Assembly (NCBI GenBank): GCA_016930015.1
Contig: JAFGHR010000096.1
Span: 1-43,421 of the forward strand
From: Anaerolineae bacterium
Lineage (GTDB): Bacteria; Chloroflexota; Anaerolineae; Aggregatilineales; Aggregatilineaceae
DNA: 43,421 nucleotides
Direction of reading: 5' to 3'
Shown: positions 33,100-41,223 of the stretch, piece after piece
Numbering within the stretch: position 1 is the stretch's first letter
How the letters are laid out: each line of letters opens with the position of its first letter
Program-made: the position numbers and the translations under genes
Notes under the pieces: model-generated
What the model was told of the DNA's origin: nothing
The model's input: the letters and a program-made list of their open reading frames with translations, nothing else
The model's database searches: none

Positions 33100-33280
33100 C
33101 ACTCTGTACACCAGGCATAATCAAATCTGCTTTGAGCGGGAACGTGTAATACAGCGTCCCCGTCCCGTTTTTTATGACGATCTTCGCCACGAGTTCAAAA
33201 TCTGCCCAACACGTATCCAATGCAGCCCAACCACGCGCCCAATCTCCCGATAGTTCAGGTCCACTCCAAAAACCAGGCAA
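33100..33280 (-). pseudogene. Possible serine-recombinase C-terminal remnant abutting the tRNA
   Basis: On the minus strand an open frame of about 60 codons (starting TTG at 33280, with an in-frame stop shortly upstream) reads through LVAKIVIKNGTGTLYYTFPL and then straight into the antisense of the CAU tRNA, ending GFEPATDRL. The strand-turn-strand ending is like the tail of serine recombinases, and a tRNA-derived C-terminus is typical of integrases next to an attachment site. No N-terminal catalytic domain is present, so if real it is a fragment. On the plus strand a GCGGGA/TCCCGTTTTTT structure near 33136-33174 could act as a tRNA terminator. Confidence 0.3.
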
Positions 33281-33410
33281 AAGCGGCGCTTTTTATATCC
33301 CGCTGGGCCTCATCTCGTGTTTCGATATAATAGAAACATCGGATATTAGATTGGCTGGCTTCTGAGGATATCGAACCGGAATATGAGTGATCAAGCGCTT
33401 ACAAGTACAA

Positions 33411-33461
33411 AAAGGAGGATAAGCCGTGGTTTACTGCGGCGATTGTAATGAGCAGCACTGA
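33411..33461 (+). other. Strong ribosome site and 11-codon upstream ORF before the pRiA4b gene
   Basis: AAAGGAGG (33411-33418) lies 7 bases before a GTG at 33426 that opens an 11-codon frame (VVYCGDCNEQH) ending in TGA at 33459-33461. The frame differs from the pRiA4b gene, whose ATG at 33448 lies inside it. It could be a leader peptide for coupled translation or the original start separated by a small frameshift. Confidence 0.55.
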
Positions 33462-34005
33462 TGTACCAATTTATCAGATTAAGATCACGCTGAAAGACAG
33501 CCGGCCACCGATCTGGCGGCGGTTGTTGGTATCGGGCGACACGACGCTTGCCAAACTGCATCGAATCATCCAGGAAACAATGCCGTGGCAAGATTATCAC
33601 CTTCACCAGTTTATGGTCGGCGATGTGTATTATGGTGTGCCCTCATCCGAAGACTGGTATGAGGTTAAAAGCGAGCATCACGTCAAGCTGAGCCAGATTG
33701 CTCCCCGTGAGAAAGCCACGTTCACCTACGAATACGATTTTGGGGATGGCTGGTTACACACGCTGCTGGTTGAAACAATTCTGCCCCCCGATCCAGAAAA
33801 AAAGCTTCCGGTCTGCATCAAAGGTATGCGGGCGTGCCCACCTGAGGATGTAGGCGGTATCTGGGGATACGAAACCTTTTTGGAAGCGATCAAAAACCCG
33901 GCACACGAGGAACACCACGACTATTTGGAATGGGTCGGCGGCGCATTCGACCCGGAGGCTTTTGACTTGGCCGCTATGAACGAGCGTTTGAAAAAATTGC
34001 GGTAA
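33448..34005 (+). CDS. Plasmid pRiA4b ORF-3 family protein
   Basis: A 185-residue protein. The family pattern is clear: IYQIKITLKDSRPPIWRRLL near the N-terminus, HLHQFMVGDVYYG in the middle and YEYDFGDGWLHTLLVE, then CIKGMRACPPEDVGGIWGY. This family is found on plasmids, transposons and in many chromosomes; its biochemical role is unknown. The ATG at 33448 has no good Shine-Dalgarno sequence of its own, because the strong one belongs to the 11-codon frame upstream. A TATAAT at 33326-33331 may be its -10. The gene lies between a recombinase-like remnant and an ABC-operon scar, suggesting acquired DNA. Confidence 0.9.
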   Translation: MSSTDVPIYQIKITLKDSRPPIWRRLLVSGDTTLAKLHRIIQETMPWQDYHLHQFMVGDVYYGVPSSEDWYEVKSEHHVKLSQIAPREKATFTYEYDFGDGWLHTLLVETILPPDPEKKLPVCIKGMRACPPEDVGGIWGYETFLEAIKNPAHEEHHDYLEWVGGAFDPEAFDLAAMNERLKKLR

Positions 34006-34064
34006 GAAACGGCATGGCAGTGACTCGGTTGTGATCAAACCGGGAGCCCAAAACCCGAATATGG

Positions 34065-34352
34065 GTGGTGATATTTGGGCAGCCGTTCGTCCAGCCTGGC
34101 TTAAAAACCTTTTCTGCTTCCCAACCCGGCTGGAAAACAGCTATTACGACTACGACCGGGATGGCCACCTCAGAATTCTACGGAATTCCGTTCCAGCGTT
34201 CGACGGTATTGTTGCATTGCAACAAAACGCTGTTGGAAGAAAACGGATTCGCGGCCCCAACCAGGATGATCATCATCGCCCCGTTGATGCTGGCTTTTTT
34301 GTTTTTCCAGCGCCAGTTTATCAACAGTTTTCTCTATTCGGGCGTCAAGTAA
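34065..34352 (+). pseudogene. Fusion scar of a deleted sugar ABC transporter operon
   Basis: A 95-codon frame joins two unrelated transporter pieces. Residues about 37-66 (EFYGIPFQRSTVLLHCNKTL, then LEENGFAAP) resemble the inner part of a UgpB-type sugar-binding protein. Residues 68-95 (MIIIAPLMLAFLFFQRQFIN, then SFLYSGVK) match the very C-terminus of a UgpE/MalG-type permease, including the closing GVK. About 36 upstream codons are not recognisable. The rest of the binding protein, the first permease and most of the second are missing, as after an internal deletion of several kilobases with the join near 34263. A terminator-like hairpin (34358-34381) follows the permease end. Confidence 0.75.
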
Positions 34353-34357
34353 TATAC

Positions 34358-34381
34358 GGACGGGGTTTGCAGGCCCCGTCC
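34358..34381. terminator. Hairpin between the ABC scar and the ABC ATPase gene
   Basis: GGACGGGG (34358-34365) pairs with CCCCGTCC (34374-34381) around an 8-base loop. It lacks a clear T-run on either strand, so it is a weak terminator. It lies just after the permease remnant and downstream of the converging ATPase gene. Confidence 0.5.
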
Positions 34382-34430
34382 ATAAAATCAACACAAGCGC
34401 TGAGCGTTTCACATCGCGCTCGAAATCGTT

Positions 34431-35519
34431 TTATTGCGTGAGCAAATGCACCGTTTCCGGCACGAACGAGATACCAACGCTCTGACCTTCGCGGAAAATC
34501 TGCTCCGCGCTGGGATCACTCTCCACCACGATCAATTCTTGGCCGTCCACGTCCACGATGTATTCGCTCGACGCCCCTAAATACATGGCCTGTTTGACAG
34601 TGGCCTGTTTCAGGTCGGGATCATTTTTGAGCAATAAGGCTTCGGGCCGCAGCACCGCCGTCAACCGGTTACCCGCCGAGGCGTCGAAAGTCAGCGCAGA
34701 CGACATGTTTTGCCCCAGCAGCGTAATGTCAGCCCGCTCGCCCGTGACGGAGTCTACCGTCACCGGCAAGAAATTCGCGCGCCCAATAAAATCCGCCACG
34801 AAACGTGACTGGGGATGCCGGTAGATTTCTTCAGGCGCGCCGAGCTGCGCGATTTTTCCCTCATTCATGACCACGACCCGGTCAGAGAGCGCCATCGCTT
34901 CCACCTGATCATGCGTCACGTACACGCTGGTGATATTGAGACGGCGCTGGATGTTGCGAATTTCGCTGCGCATCTGCACGCGCAGTTTGGCATCCAGGTT
35001 GGAGAGCGGCTCGTCAAACAGCAGCACACGCGGCTCGACCACCAGGGATCGCGCCAGCGCTACACGCTGCTGCTGCCCGCCGGAGAGTTCATTCGGGCGG
35101 CGCTCACCCAGGGTCGGCAAACTCATCAAATCCAGCACCTTTTCAACCCGCGCTTTGATTTCACTGCGCGACACATGCTGGACGCGCAACCCGTAGGCGA
35201 TGTTATTGAACACGGTCATATGCGGGAATAACGCGTAACTTTGGAATACCATCGCCATATCGCGCTTGTTGGGCGGGCGGTGCGAAATATCTTTGCCATC
35301 CAGCAAAATCCGGCCCGCCGAGGGCATTTCAAACCCGGAAATCAGGCGCAAGGTGGTGGTTTTTCCACAGCCGGACGGACCGAGCAGCGTCAGGAACTCG
35401 CCTTCGTAAATCGCCAGCGACACATCGTCCACCGCCCGGACTTCGCCCTGCCCGTCGCGCTGCGGAAAAATTTTCGAGATATTGTCCAGAATCAAACTGC
35501 CAACTTGATCGTTTGCCAT
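34431..35519 (-). CDS. ABC transporter ATP-binding protein (FbpC/PotA-like)
   Basis: A 362-residue ATPase: Walker A GPSGCGKTT, the Q-loop MVFQSYALFPHMTVFNNIAY, signature LSGGQQQRVALARSL, Walker B VLLFDEPLSNLD and the switch YVTHDQVEAM. A C-terminal regulatory OB-like (TOBE) domain covers about residues 245-362. It belongs to the importer ATPases for iron, polyamine, phosphonate or sugar substrates. The ATG at 35519 overlaps the permease stop by one base (TAATG), so translation is coupled. It is the last gene of the SBP-permease-ATPase operon. Confidence 0.93.
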   Translation of the reverse strand: MANDQVGSLILDNISKIFPQRDGQGEVRAVDDVSLAIYEGEFLTLLGPSGCGKTTTLRLISGFEMPSAGRILLDGKDISHRPPNKRDMAMVFQSYALFPHMTVFNNIAYGLRVQHVSRSEIKARVEKVLDLMSLPTLGERRPNELSGGQQQRVALARSLVVEPRVLLFDEPLSNLDAKLRVQMRSEIRNIQRRLNITSVYVTHDQVEAMALSDRVVVMNEGKIAQLGAPEEIYRHPQSRFVADFIGRANFLPVTVDSVTGERADITLLGQNMSSALTFDASAGNRLTAVLRPEALLLKNDPDLKQATVKQAMYLGASSEYIVDVDGQELIVVESDPSAEQIFREGQSVGISFVPETVHLLTQ

Positions 35520-37255
35520 TATGCGCCCCCTTCCATCGTTTTCTCAGCGCCGGTTGTGGTGCCAACCGCAACAGATAGAATAACAATCGCCACCAGCACA
35601 ATGCCAATCAGGATGACGCAGTAAGCAAACGCATTGCCGTAACGTCCGTTTTCAACCTCGTTCAAAATCTGGTGAGTCATGATCTTGGTGCGTGACGTGG
35701 TCAGGAAAATGATCGCGGAGATCGTCGTCATGGATCGCGCAAACGCATACACCAGGCCGGAGAAAAACGCGGGCCGGATCAGCGGCAGCGTAATCCGCCG
35801 GAACGTCCCGATATTATCCGCGCCCAGGCTGATCGACGCTTCCTCAATCGAGGGATCGATCTGCGAAAGCGCCGCCACGCCGGATCGCAGTGCCGCCGGG
35901 ACACTACGCACGATGAACACCAGCACAATCGCGCCCGCGCCGCCGAAGATCGCCCGGCCCCCGGTCAGTTTAGGAATCAGCGTGATCGTGCCAAGCAACG
36001 GCAGCGTGATTTCATTGGGGCGGTTGAACACCAGCAGGTAGCCAATGCCGATAATCGTGCCCGGCACGGCGATGCCGAGCATCGTCGCAAAGTCGAGCGC
36101 CGCCCGGCCCATAAACCGCTTGCGCACCACCAGGAACGCGATCACCATGCCCAGCAGGCCCGCGACCGGCGTCGCAATCGCGGCTAACTTCGTGGTATCT
36201 TTCATCGCCTCGGAACCATAACCGTTGATCACAAAATCGAAGTGATCAAGCGTCAGGTCGTTGTTGATATTCAGAATTTTGGTGAACGCGCCCGCAAAAA
36301 TCGTGCCGTAGATCAGCAGGATAAACAGCGACACGAACAACCCCGCCCCGAACAACAGCCAGCGTACCAACGGGTGTGTGATCTGCTGCGGTGTGCCGGT
36401 GGGTTTGCCGGTCACGGATACAACTGATGTCCGGCTGATCCAGTAGCGCTGGACCATAAAGACCAGCAGCGACGGCACCAGCAAAATCACTGAGAGAACG
36501 GCGGCGGCGGTGGTGTTATACAATCCCACGATGGAAACATAAATGCGCGTAGACAGCACTTCATAGTTGCCGCCCATCACCAACGGATTCCCTAAATCTG
36601 CGATCGCCTCTACAAACAGCAGCAAAAACGATCCGGCGATGCCCGGAATCAACATAGGGACGGTCACGGTACGGAAAATACGAAACTTGTTGGCCCCTAG
36701 ATTCGTAGCGGCTTCGTCCAACGCCGGATCAAGCGCCTGCATCATGCCCTTGAGATTCATATACGCGACGGTGAAATAGGACAGTGTCAGCACCAGCGAC
36801 AGCCCATCCAGCCCGTAAATATCATACCGGATGCCGAACCATCCCCTGCTGATCATGCCATTACGCCCAAAAAGGAGCAGGACAGCCGTTGCAACGGCAA
36901 ACGGCGGCGAAATGATCGGGACCAGGTACGTGATGTGCATCAGCCGTTTGAATGGCACGTCTACCTTGACCTGAATATACGCCAGCAGGAACCCTAAAGT
37001 GGTTCCCAACGCGGCCACAATCAGGCCCATTTCGAGCGTATTACGAATAATTGTCCGGTAAACGGGTGAATTCAGGTAGCGGTCGAATAATTCCTGGCCT
37101 TTTTCCGTCAGGCTTTCTTCCACCATCATGTAAATGGGCGAGAGAATGGCGACAATGATGAACACCACCACCAGAATCAAGCCGATGAATAACACCGGGT
37201 CTTGAATGATCCGGCGGAATTCAGCAATTGGACGTCCTCGAATTAAGTTATTCAA
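35519..37255 (-). CDS. ABC transporter permease with two fused membrane domains (FbpB/AfuB-like)
   Basis: A 578-residue permease made of two BPD_transp_1 halves. The first spans about residues 15-290 (first helix PVLFIGLILVVVFIIVAIL) and the second about 320-575, each with an EAA-type loop: DEAATNLGANKFRIFRTVTV in the first and EEASISLGADNIGTFRRITL in the second. The fused layout is typical of FbpB/AfuB/phosphonate-type importers. The start is TTG at 37255 with GGAGA about 7 bases upstream; a TTG at 37297 lacks a ribosome site. It is preceded by the binding-protein gene and an intercistronic hairpin. Confidence 0.92.
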   Translation of the reverse strand: MNNLIRGRPIAEFRRIIQDPVLFIGLILVVVFIIVAILSPIYMMVEESLTEKGQELFDRYLNSPVYRTIIRNTLEMGLIVAALGTTLGFLLAYIQVKVDVPFKRLMHITYLVPIISPPFAVATAVLLLFGRNGMISRGWFGIRYDIYGLDGLSLVLTLSYFTVAYMNLKGMMQALDPALDEAATNLGANKFRIFRTVTVPMLIPGIAGSFLLLFVEAIADLGNPLVMGGNYEVLSTRIYVSIVGLYNTTAAAVLSVILLVPSLLVFMVQRYWISRTSVVSVTGKPTGTPQQITHPLVRWLLFGAGLFVSLFILLIYGTIFAGAFTKILNINNDLTLDHFDFVINGYGSEAMKDTTKLAAIATPVAGLLGMVIAFLVVRKRFMGRAALDFATMLGIAVPGTIIGIGYLLVFNRPNEITLPLLGTITLIPKLTGGRAIFGGAGAIVLVFIVRSVPAALRSGVAALSQIDPSIEEASISLGADNIGTFRRITLPLIRPAFFSGLVYAFARSMTTISAIIFLTTSRTKIMTHQILNEVENGRYGNAFAYCVILIGIVLVAIVILSVAVGTTTGAEKTMEGGA

Positions 37256-37277
37256 ACGTTTTTCTCCGTGAAAATCG

Positions 37278-37314
37278 CACTGCCCCCCAACAAACAATCC
37301 GATGGGGGGCAGTG
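37278..37314 (-). promoter_or_regulatory. Intercistronic hairpin between SBP and permease genes
   Basis: A perfect 11-bp stem CACTGCCCCCC (37278-37288) / GGGGGGCAGTG (37304-37314) with a 15-base loop and no following T-tract. It lies between the binding-protein stop and the permease start, where such structures protect the upstream mRNA and let the binding protein be made in excess. Confidence 0.7.
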
Positions 37315-37339
37315 ATCAGCTAAAGAACAATAACCATGC

Positions 37340-38449
37340 TTACTCAGTCGGCTGGGGCGCGATCTCCGCGTCAAACCGTTCGGCAATGGCGGTGCGATTC
37401 ATCCCGGCAGCGATGAAGTTGTACTCGACCAGATTCACTTCGTTCAGCTTCACCGACAGATCAGACACCGGGGTATCCGGGTTGGTCGGCAGTTGCAGCG
37501 AGTTTACCGTCCCCGCAACCGACTGCGCATCGACTGAAAGCGCCCACTCGATCCACATCTTGGCCGCTTCCGGTTCCGGTGCGCCCTTGATCAACCCCAT
37601 CCCGCCGATCTCATAACCCGTGCCTTCTTCGGGGAAGGTATTGACGACGATGCCCTCGAAGCCTTCGACCTGAAGTTTCACACAGTCATGCGAGAAGATG
37701 ATCGCGACCGCGATTTCGCCGTTAGCCGCCATCTGGCCAGGGGCCGCCCCGGAGCGCGTGTATTGCAGAATGTTCTGGTGCAGTTTGCTGAAGTATTCGA
37801 ACGCGTTGTCAATCGCGGCCTGAGTGGGCATCCCGTCTTCATCGTAGCCGGTGCCCGCTTCGGCGGCTTCCAACTCGTCCGCTTTCAGCGTCACAATAGT
37901 CCAGAACGCTGTAAACGCGGTGCCGGAGGTGGCGGGGTGCGCCACCGCGACATTACTCTTCAGTTCAGGGGCGAGCAAATCTTCCCATGAAGTCGGCGCT
38001 TCGATGCCCAATTCTTCGAGGAACTCGACGTTTGAGCAGAAGCCCAATGCGCCCACATAGACGCCGTGCCACGAGTGATCAACACCCACTGCATTCGGCG
38101 CTAACACGGAGGCTAGTTCTGGCTCGTAGGGTTCGATCAGGCCTTCTTCGTAGGCGGCGATAAACGCATCCGCCGGGCCACCCCACCACACAGAGAATTC
38201 GGGGTCATCCTGAGTCGCGCGGATACGGGCCAGCGATTCACCCGATGACATGCGGACGTAGGAGGTTTCGATCCCGGTTTCTTCTTCGAAAGCCTGGGTC
38301 ATCGCCACACACCAGTCTTCCTGAGGCGTACACAGCACCGTCAGCGTATCTTCTTGCGCTTCAACGGGTGCCACTGGACTCGCTACCATTACCGGAGCAA
38401 CAGCAGCAGCCAACAATAAACAAAGGGTAATTACAGAAAGCTTTTTCAT
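37340..38449 (-). CDS. ABC transporter substrate-binding protein (AfuA/FbpA-like)
   Basis: A 369-residue exported binding protein. A signal peptide (residues 1-32, ending VEAQ) has no lipobox. The mature part begins DTLTVLCTPQEDWCVAMTQA. The signature WWGGPADAFIAAYEEGLIEP and the TRSGAAPGQMAANGEIAVAI stretch place it with AfuA-like binding proteins, whose ligands include ferric iron, phosphoglycerate and aminoethylphosphonate. The tandem tyrosines of classical iron-binding FbpA are not obvious, so the ligand is open. The ATG at 38449 has AGGAAA upstream. It is the first gene of the operon, with a strong promoter. Confidence 0.92.
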   Translation of the reverse strand: MKKLSVITLCLLLAAAVAPVMVASPVAPVEAQEDTLTVLCTPQEDWCVAMTQAFEEETGIETSYVRMSSGESLARIRATQDDPEFSVWWGGPADAFIAAYEEGLIEPYEPELASVLAPNAVGVDHSWHGVYVGALGFCSNVEFLEELGIEAPTSWEDLLAPELKSNVAVAHPATSGTAFTAFWTIVTLKADELEAAEAGTGYDEDGMPTQAAIDNAFEYFSKLHQNILQYTRSGAAPGQMAANGEIAVAIIFSHDCVKLQVEGFEGIVVNTFPEEGTGYEIGGMGLIKGAPEPEAAKMWIEWALSVDAQSVAGTVNSLQLPTNPDTPVSDLSVKLNEVNLVEYNFIAAGMNRTAIAERFDAEIAPQPTE

Positions 38450-38513
38450 TTTCCTATTCCCTGGGTTAAAAGAAATTAAACAAAAACCTGCCTATACTTC
38501 GATAGGATGATTA

Positions 38514-38542
38514 ATTATAGAGGGTTTTCGGCTGTTGTACAA
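38514..38542 (-). promoter_or_regulatory. Predicted strong promoter of the ABC importer operon
   Basis: The minus strand has TTGTAC (38542-38537), a 17-base spacer and a perfect TATAAT (38519-38514), about 65 bases before the SBP ATG. The gap 38450-38762 otherwise holds the terminator of the next gene; no further feature is seen. Confidence 0.8.
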
Positions 38543-38714
38543 CGTAAAGTTAAACATTCTTTACTTCCTGTTTTGGCGATCGGTTCCTTGCGCTTTGCGG
38601 GTTTTAGGTGATGCGTAACGCCCCGGTCCTAAAAAAGAAAGAATGGGCGGCGTAGTATCCGGTTCACTTCATTAAATCGTCCCGGCGGCAGGCGTGTGAA
38701 GTGAGATGATCGAC

Positions 38715-38744
38715 CCGGACTCAGAAGTGTATTCCTGAGTCCGG
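38715..38744 (-). terminator. Hairpin after the secreted SH3b gene
   Basis: A perfect 10-bp stem CCGGACTCAG (38715-38724) / CTGAGTCCGG (38735-38744) lies 18 bases after the stop of the minus-strand SH3b gene. No T-run follows on the minus strand, so its strength is uncertain. Confidence 0.55.
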
Positions 38745-38762
38745 TACAATCTTATGGTTCGG

Positions 38763-40586
38763 TTATTCAACAACCGGCAGCGTGAACCCCTCCGGGCACA
38801 CCGGCGGCGTGATCAGGAACGCCGCGATCCAGGCATTGTCGATTCCTTCGACGAGCAGCTTATACCAGTTTCCAGCAGCATTGACGCCGATCACCTGTAG
38901 TGTATCTCCCCCGGCCACACCGCCCACCTGGGCAAAATCTGCGCTGGGGCCGCCGCGCAGGTTCGCGCCGTCGGTCGCGGTGGCGGTGCAGCTTGCAGGT
39001 GATTCGCCGGACACATCCCCGGCGGGCGTGTTTTCGATGGATGCGCCTTCGGAAGCCTGGCTGTAGTCAAAGTCGAGTTCGGGGAAGATGTCTTTCGGAT
39101 CATTTTCGTCGTCGTAGGTGATGGCCGCGACGCGCCAACGCACGTTTTCAGGTGCATACGCAATGCCCGCTTCCCCGACCCGCTGAGACAGGTCCACCAG
39201 GGGGATAGACACGGCCAGTGTGTACCGGTCGGCGCTAAGCGCAGCCTCCACGGGGATGATAACATGGGTGCTCGGCAGAATCCCTTCGGCCACTACCGAG
39301 CCGTCGGGCTGAAGATGAACCGAGGCAAAAAAGTCTGCACCCAGGCCGGTGTACATGATATTTTGGTTGGCGTTGATGCCCGTAGCGGGATTCCCGTCCA
39401 GGTCGAGCAAGATGTACCACACCTGTTCGGCTTCGGCGCTGGTGGTGGCGACTGGCTCCACCATATCGATCACGAACGTGCGGGAGCGCATTTCCGCCGC
39501 GAAAAGCTGCACCGTGTCCGGCTCTATGGGGAGTGTCTGCTGTTCGACGCCACCATCGGCGGTTACGTGCAGCAGCAGCGCATCGGGGCTTTCGGACGAG
39601 ACGGTGAAGCCAGCCTCAACCGGCGCGCCCAGATTTACCGTGCCCTCGATCAGCACGATGTCGAGTGTACCGCCGTCGGCGTCGTAATCCAGAATGGCGT
39701 TGAAGCCCGTGAATTGTATACTGGAAAACCCGTTCCCAAAGTCAATGGCGAGTTGCCCCTGGCCCTTGGTGTTTAGCCCCTCGTTGTACTCGATATGGGC
39801 GCTGCCCGTGCTTACGAGCGATATAGAGCTGTCCGGGTTATACGTGATGTCCCAGGCGTTGCCCTCGACAACCATAACCGTATCCTGGTAAGTAAAGAAC
39901 GCACTACCCACTAACGAGTATGGCTGCCCTTGGGCCAGATAAAAGTCGACATAACCGGTCCAGGGTCCCACCATCGCCCATCCAGAGGACTGGCCCAAGT
40001 AATCTTGCGGTGCTGGCAAGGCCCTGCCGCCCGCCGGGTAGAGCGGCCCGACCGCGCTGCTCCCGTTATAACCGATGGCCGTCACATGGTTGATGTCAGC
40101 GCGGGCGCTGCTTGGGTTCTGAATAACCTGCTGCAAATTGTAATCACGTACATCGCCCGGCTGCTCAACTCTGGCGCTTTGGTGCCAGGCCGCGCCCGGC
40201 ACCGGTGGGGGTGGATTCCCCTCGACAAGCAGCGCACGGAGCACCATTGCGACAAATTGGCGGGCAAATGCGGGATCGCCTCTCTCAAACCATTTGAACA
40301 TTTGCAGGAGCAGCCGGTTGAACTTAACGATTTCTTCAGGCGGTGCGTCGCGCAACAGCGGCACCACCTGTTGAACAAACGGTTGCCACTCCTCGGCTTT
40401 CATAAGACCGGTTTCAGCGGGATTGCGATCCCACATGCCTACCACAAAGGCGTCGATGTCCTTGTTCATCTCGGCCAAGTTGGCGGGCGGTGATATTGGA
40501 TCACCCTTCAAAAACTCCGGATCACACTCTGCTGCCAGTGAGGTAAACGACAGCAGCAAAACGAGCAGTAGTAGTTTTTTGGACAT
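38763..40586 (-). CDS. Large secreted protein with C-terminal SH3b domain
   Basis: A 607-residue exported protein. The signal peptide MSKKLLLLVLLLSFTSLAAE lacks a clear lipobox, although Cys21 follows it at once (AAEC), so lipidation is possible. The middle region (about 170-540) is beta-rich, with no recognised domain. A bacterial SH3 (SH3b) domain at about 545-600 shows the NLRGGPSADFAQVGGVAGGD and WYKLLVEG patterns. SH3b domains usually bind peptidoglycan or other wall polymers. The ATG at 40586 follows GGAGGAGG closely. It stands alone, with a strong promoter upstream. The substrate or ligand is unknown. Confidence 0.85.
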   Translation of the reverse strand: MSKKLLLLVLLLSFTSLAAECDPEFLKGDPISPPANLAEMNKDIDAFVVGMWDRNPAETGLMKAEEWQPFVQQVVPLLRDAPPEEIVKFNRLLLQMFKWFERGDPAFARQFVAMVLRALLVEGNPPPPVPGAAWHQSARVEQPGDVRDYNLQQVIQNPSSARADINHVTAIGYNGSSAVGPLYPAGGRALPAPQDYLGQSSGWAMVGPWTGYVDFYLAQGQPYSLVGSAFFTYQDTVMVVEGNAWDITYNPDSSISLVSTGSAHIEYNEGLNTKGQGQLAIDFGNGFSSIQFTGFNAILDYDADGGTLDIVLIEGTVNLGAPVEAGFTVSSESPDALLLHVTADGGVEQQTLPIEPDTVQLFAAEMRSRTFVIDMVEPVATTSAEAEQVWYILLDLDGNPATGINANQNIMYTGLGADFFASVHLQPDGSVVAEGILPSTHVIIPVEAALSADRYTLAVSIPLVDLSQRVGEAGIAYAPENVRWRVAAITYDDENDPKDIFPELDFDYSQASEGASIENTPAGDVSGESPASCTATATDGANLRGGPSADFAQVGGVAGGDTLQVIGVNAAGNWYKLLVEGIDNAWIAAFLITPPVCPEGFTLPVVE

Positions 40587-40729
40587 TACCTCCTCCTTAT
40601 GGCGGGTGAATATCTGCTTTGTATGCTGGCCGCGTATTCCTTGCGGCCACCACAGGGTGAAGAAAAAACAGGTGCGCATTGGGGTGGCAGCAGTGAAAGA
40701 GGGGAAAGCCGGAGCGCGATACTAAACGT

Positions 40730-40758
40730 TTTATAGGCTCAGGCCGTGAAATAAGCAA
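40730..40758 (-). promoter_or_regulatory. Predicted promoter of the SH3b gene
   Basis: The minus strand has TTGCTT (40758-40753), a 17-base spacer and TATAAA (40735-40730), giving a leader of about 135 bases. In the 40587-40949 gap there is also a 7-bp GCCAGGC/GCCTGGC stem with ACTTTT after it (near 40772-40808). Confidence 0.6.
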
Positions 40759-40949
40759 AGGAGCCAGGCGATTTCTTGCGCTTGTGTGTCATGCAGCCTG
40801 GCACTTTTCACATCGTTTTCACACATTTTGTCGTGGGGCGGCGGTTCGAAGCATCGGAAGAAATGGCGCGCATATTTGATCATTGTAAACCGCAAAACAA
40901 TTGCCCCTATCTTATGTCGGCATTATCATTAGTCTGCCACAGTATATTG

Positions 40950-41190
40950 GACTGACCCCGGATCTGCGGAGACAAGAAATGTCACGTAGACTGTAGAAAA
41001 AAGGGATCAGCAAATGAAGAAACAAGGTCGATACAGCAACGAATTCAAGCAAGAAGTGCTGCGCATGGCCGAAACAACAGACAAGCCGGAGTCGGAATTG
41101 GAACAGATTAATCCCGATCAGGCTGCTGGGAAACCGAGCGTTATTGAGATGCACGGTACAGCGCCGGAACAATACCCGTATTGGGATTGA
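40950..41190 (+). mobile_element. IS3-family insertion sequence remnant, left end only
   Basis: A possible left inverted end starts with TGACCCCGGATC (from about 40953), followed by the orfA start at 41014. No orfB and no matching right end (CCGGGGTCA) were found before the SWIM gene, so only a short left piece survives. Confidence 0.55.
41014..41190 (+). pseudogene. Truncated IS3-family transposase OrfA
   Basis: A 58-codon frame. Residues 1-30 (MKKQGRYSNEFKQEVLRMAE, then TTDKPESELE) match the helix-turn-helix start of IS3-group OrfA proteins, which bind the IS ends. After about residue 31 the match stops and the frame runs on for 27 unrelated codons. The HTH second half, OrfB and the frameshift window are missing. 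GGGA lies 8 bases upstream. It is probably a decayed insertion. Confidence 0.75.
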
Positions 41191-41223
41191 TGAATCGTCC
41201 ACAACTGTAAATGAGTGTCACAT

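Noticed and set aside
32817..33111. Minus-strand frames across the tRNA pair reading GFEPATDRL or similar
   Set aside because: They are the antisense of tRNA genes, a common false translation; only the part beyond the tRNA was considered as a possible integrase remnant.
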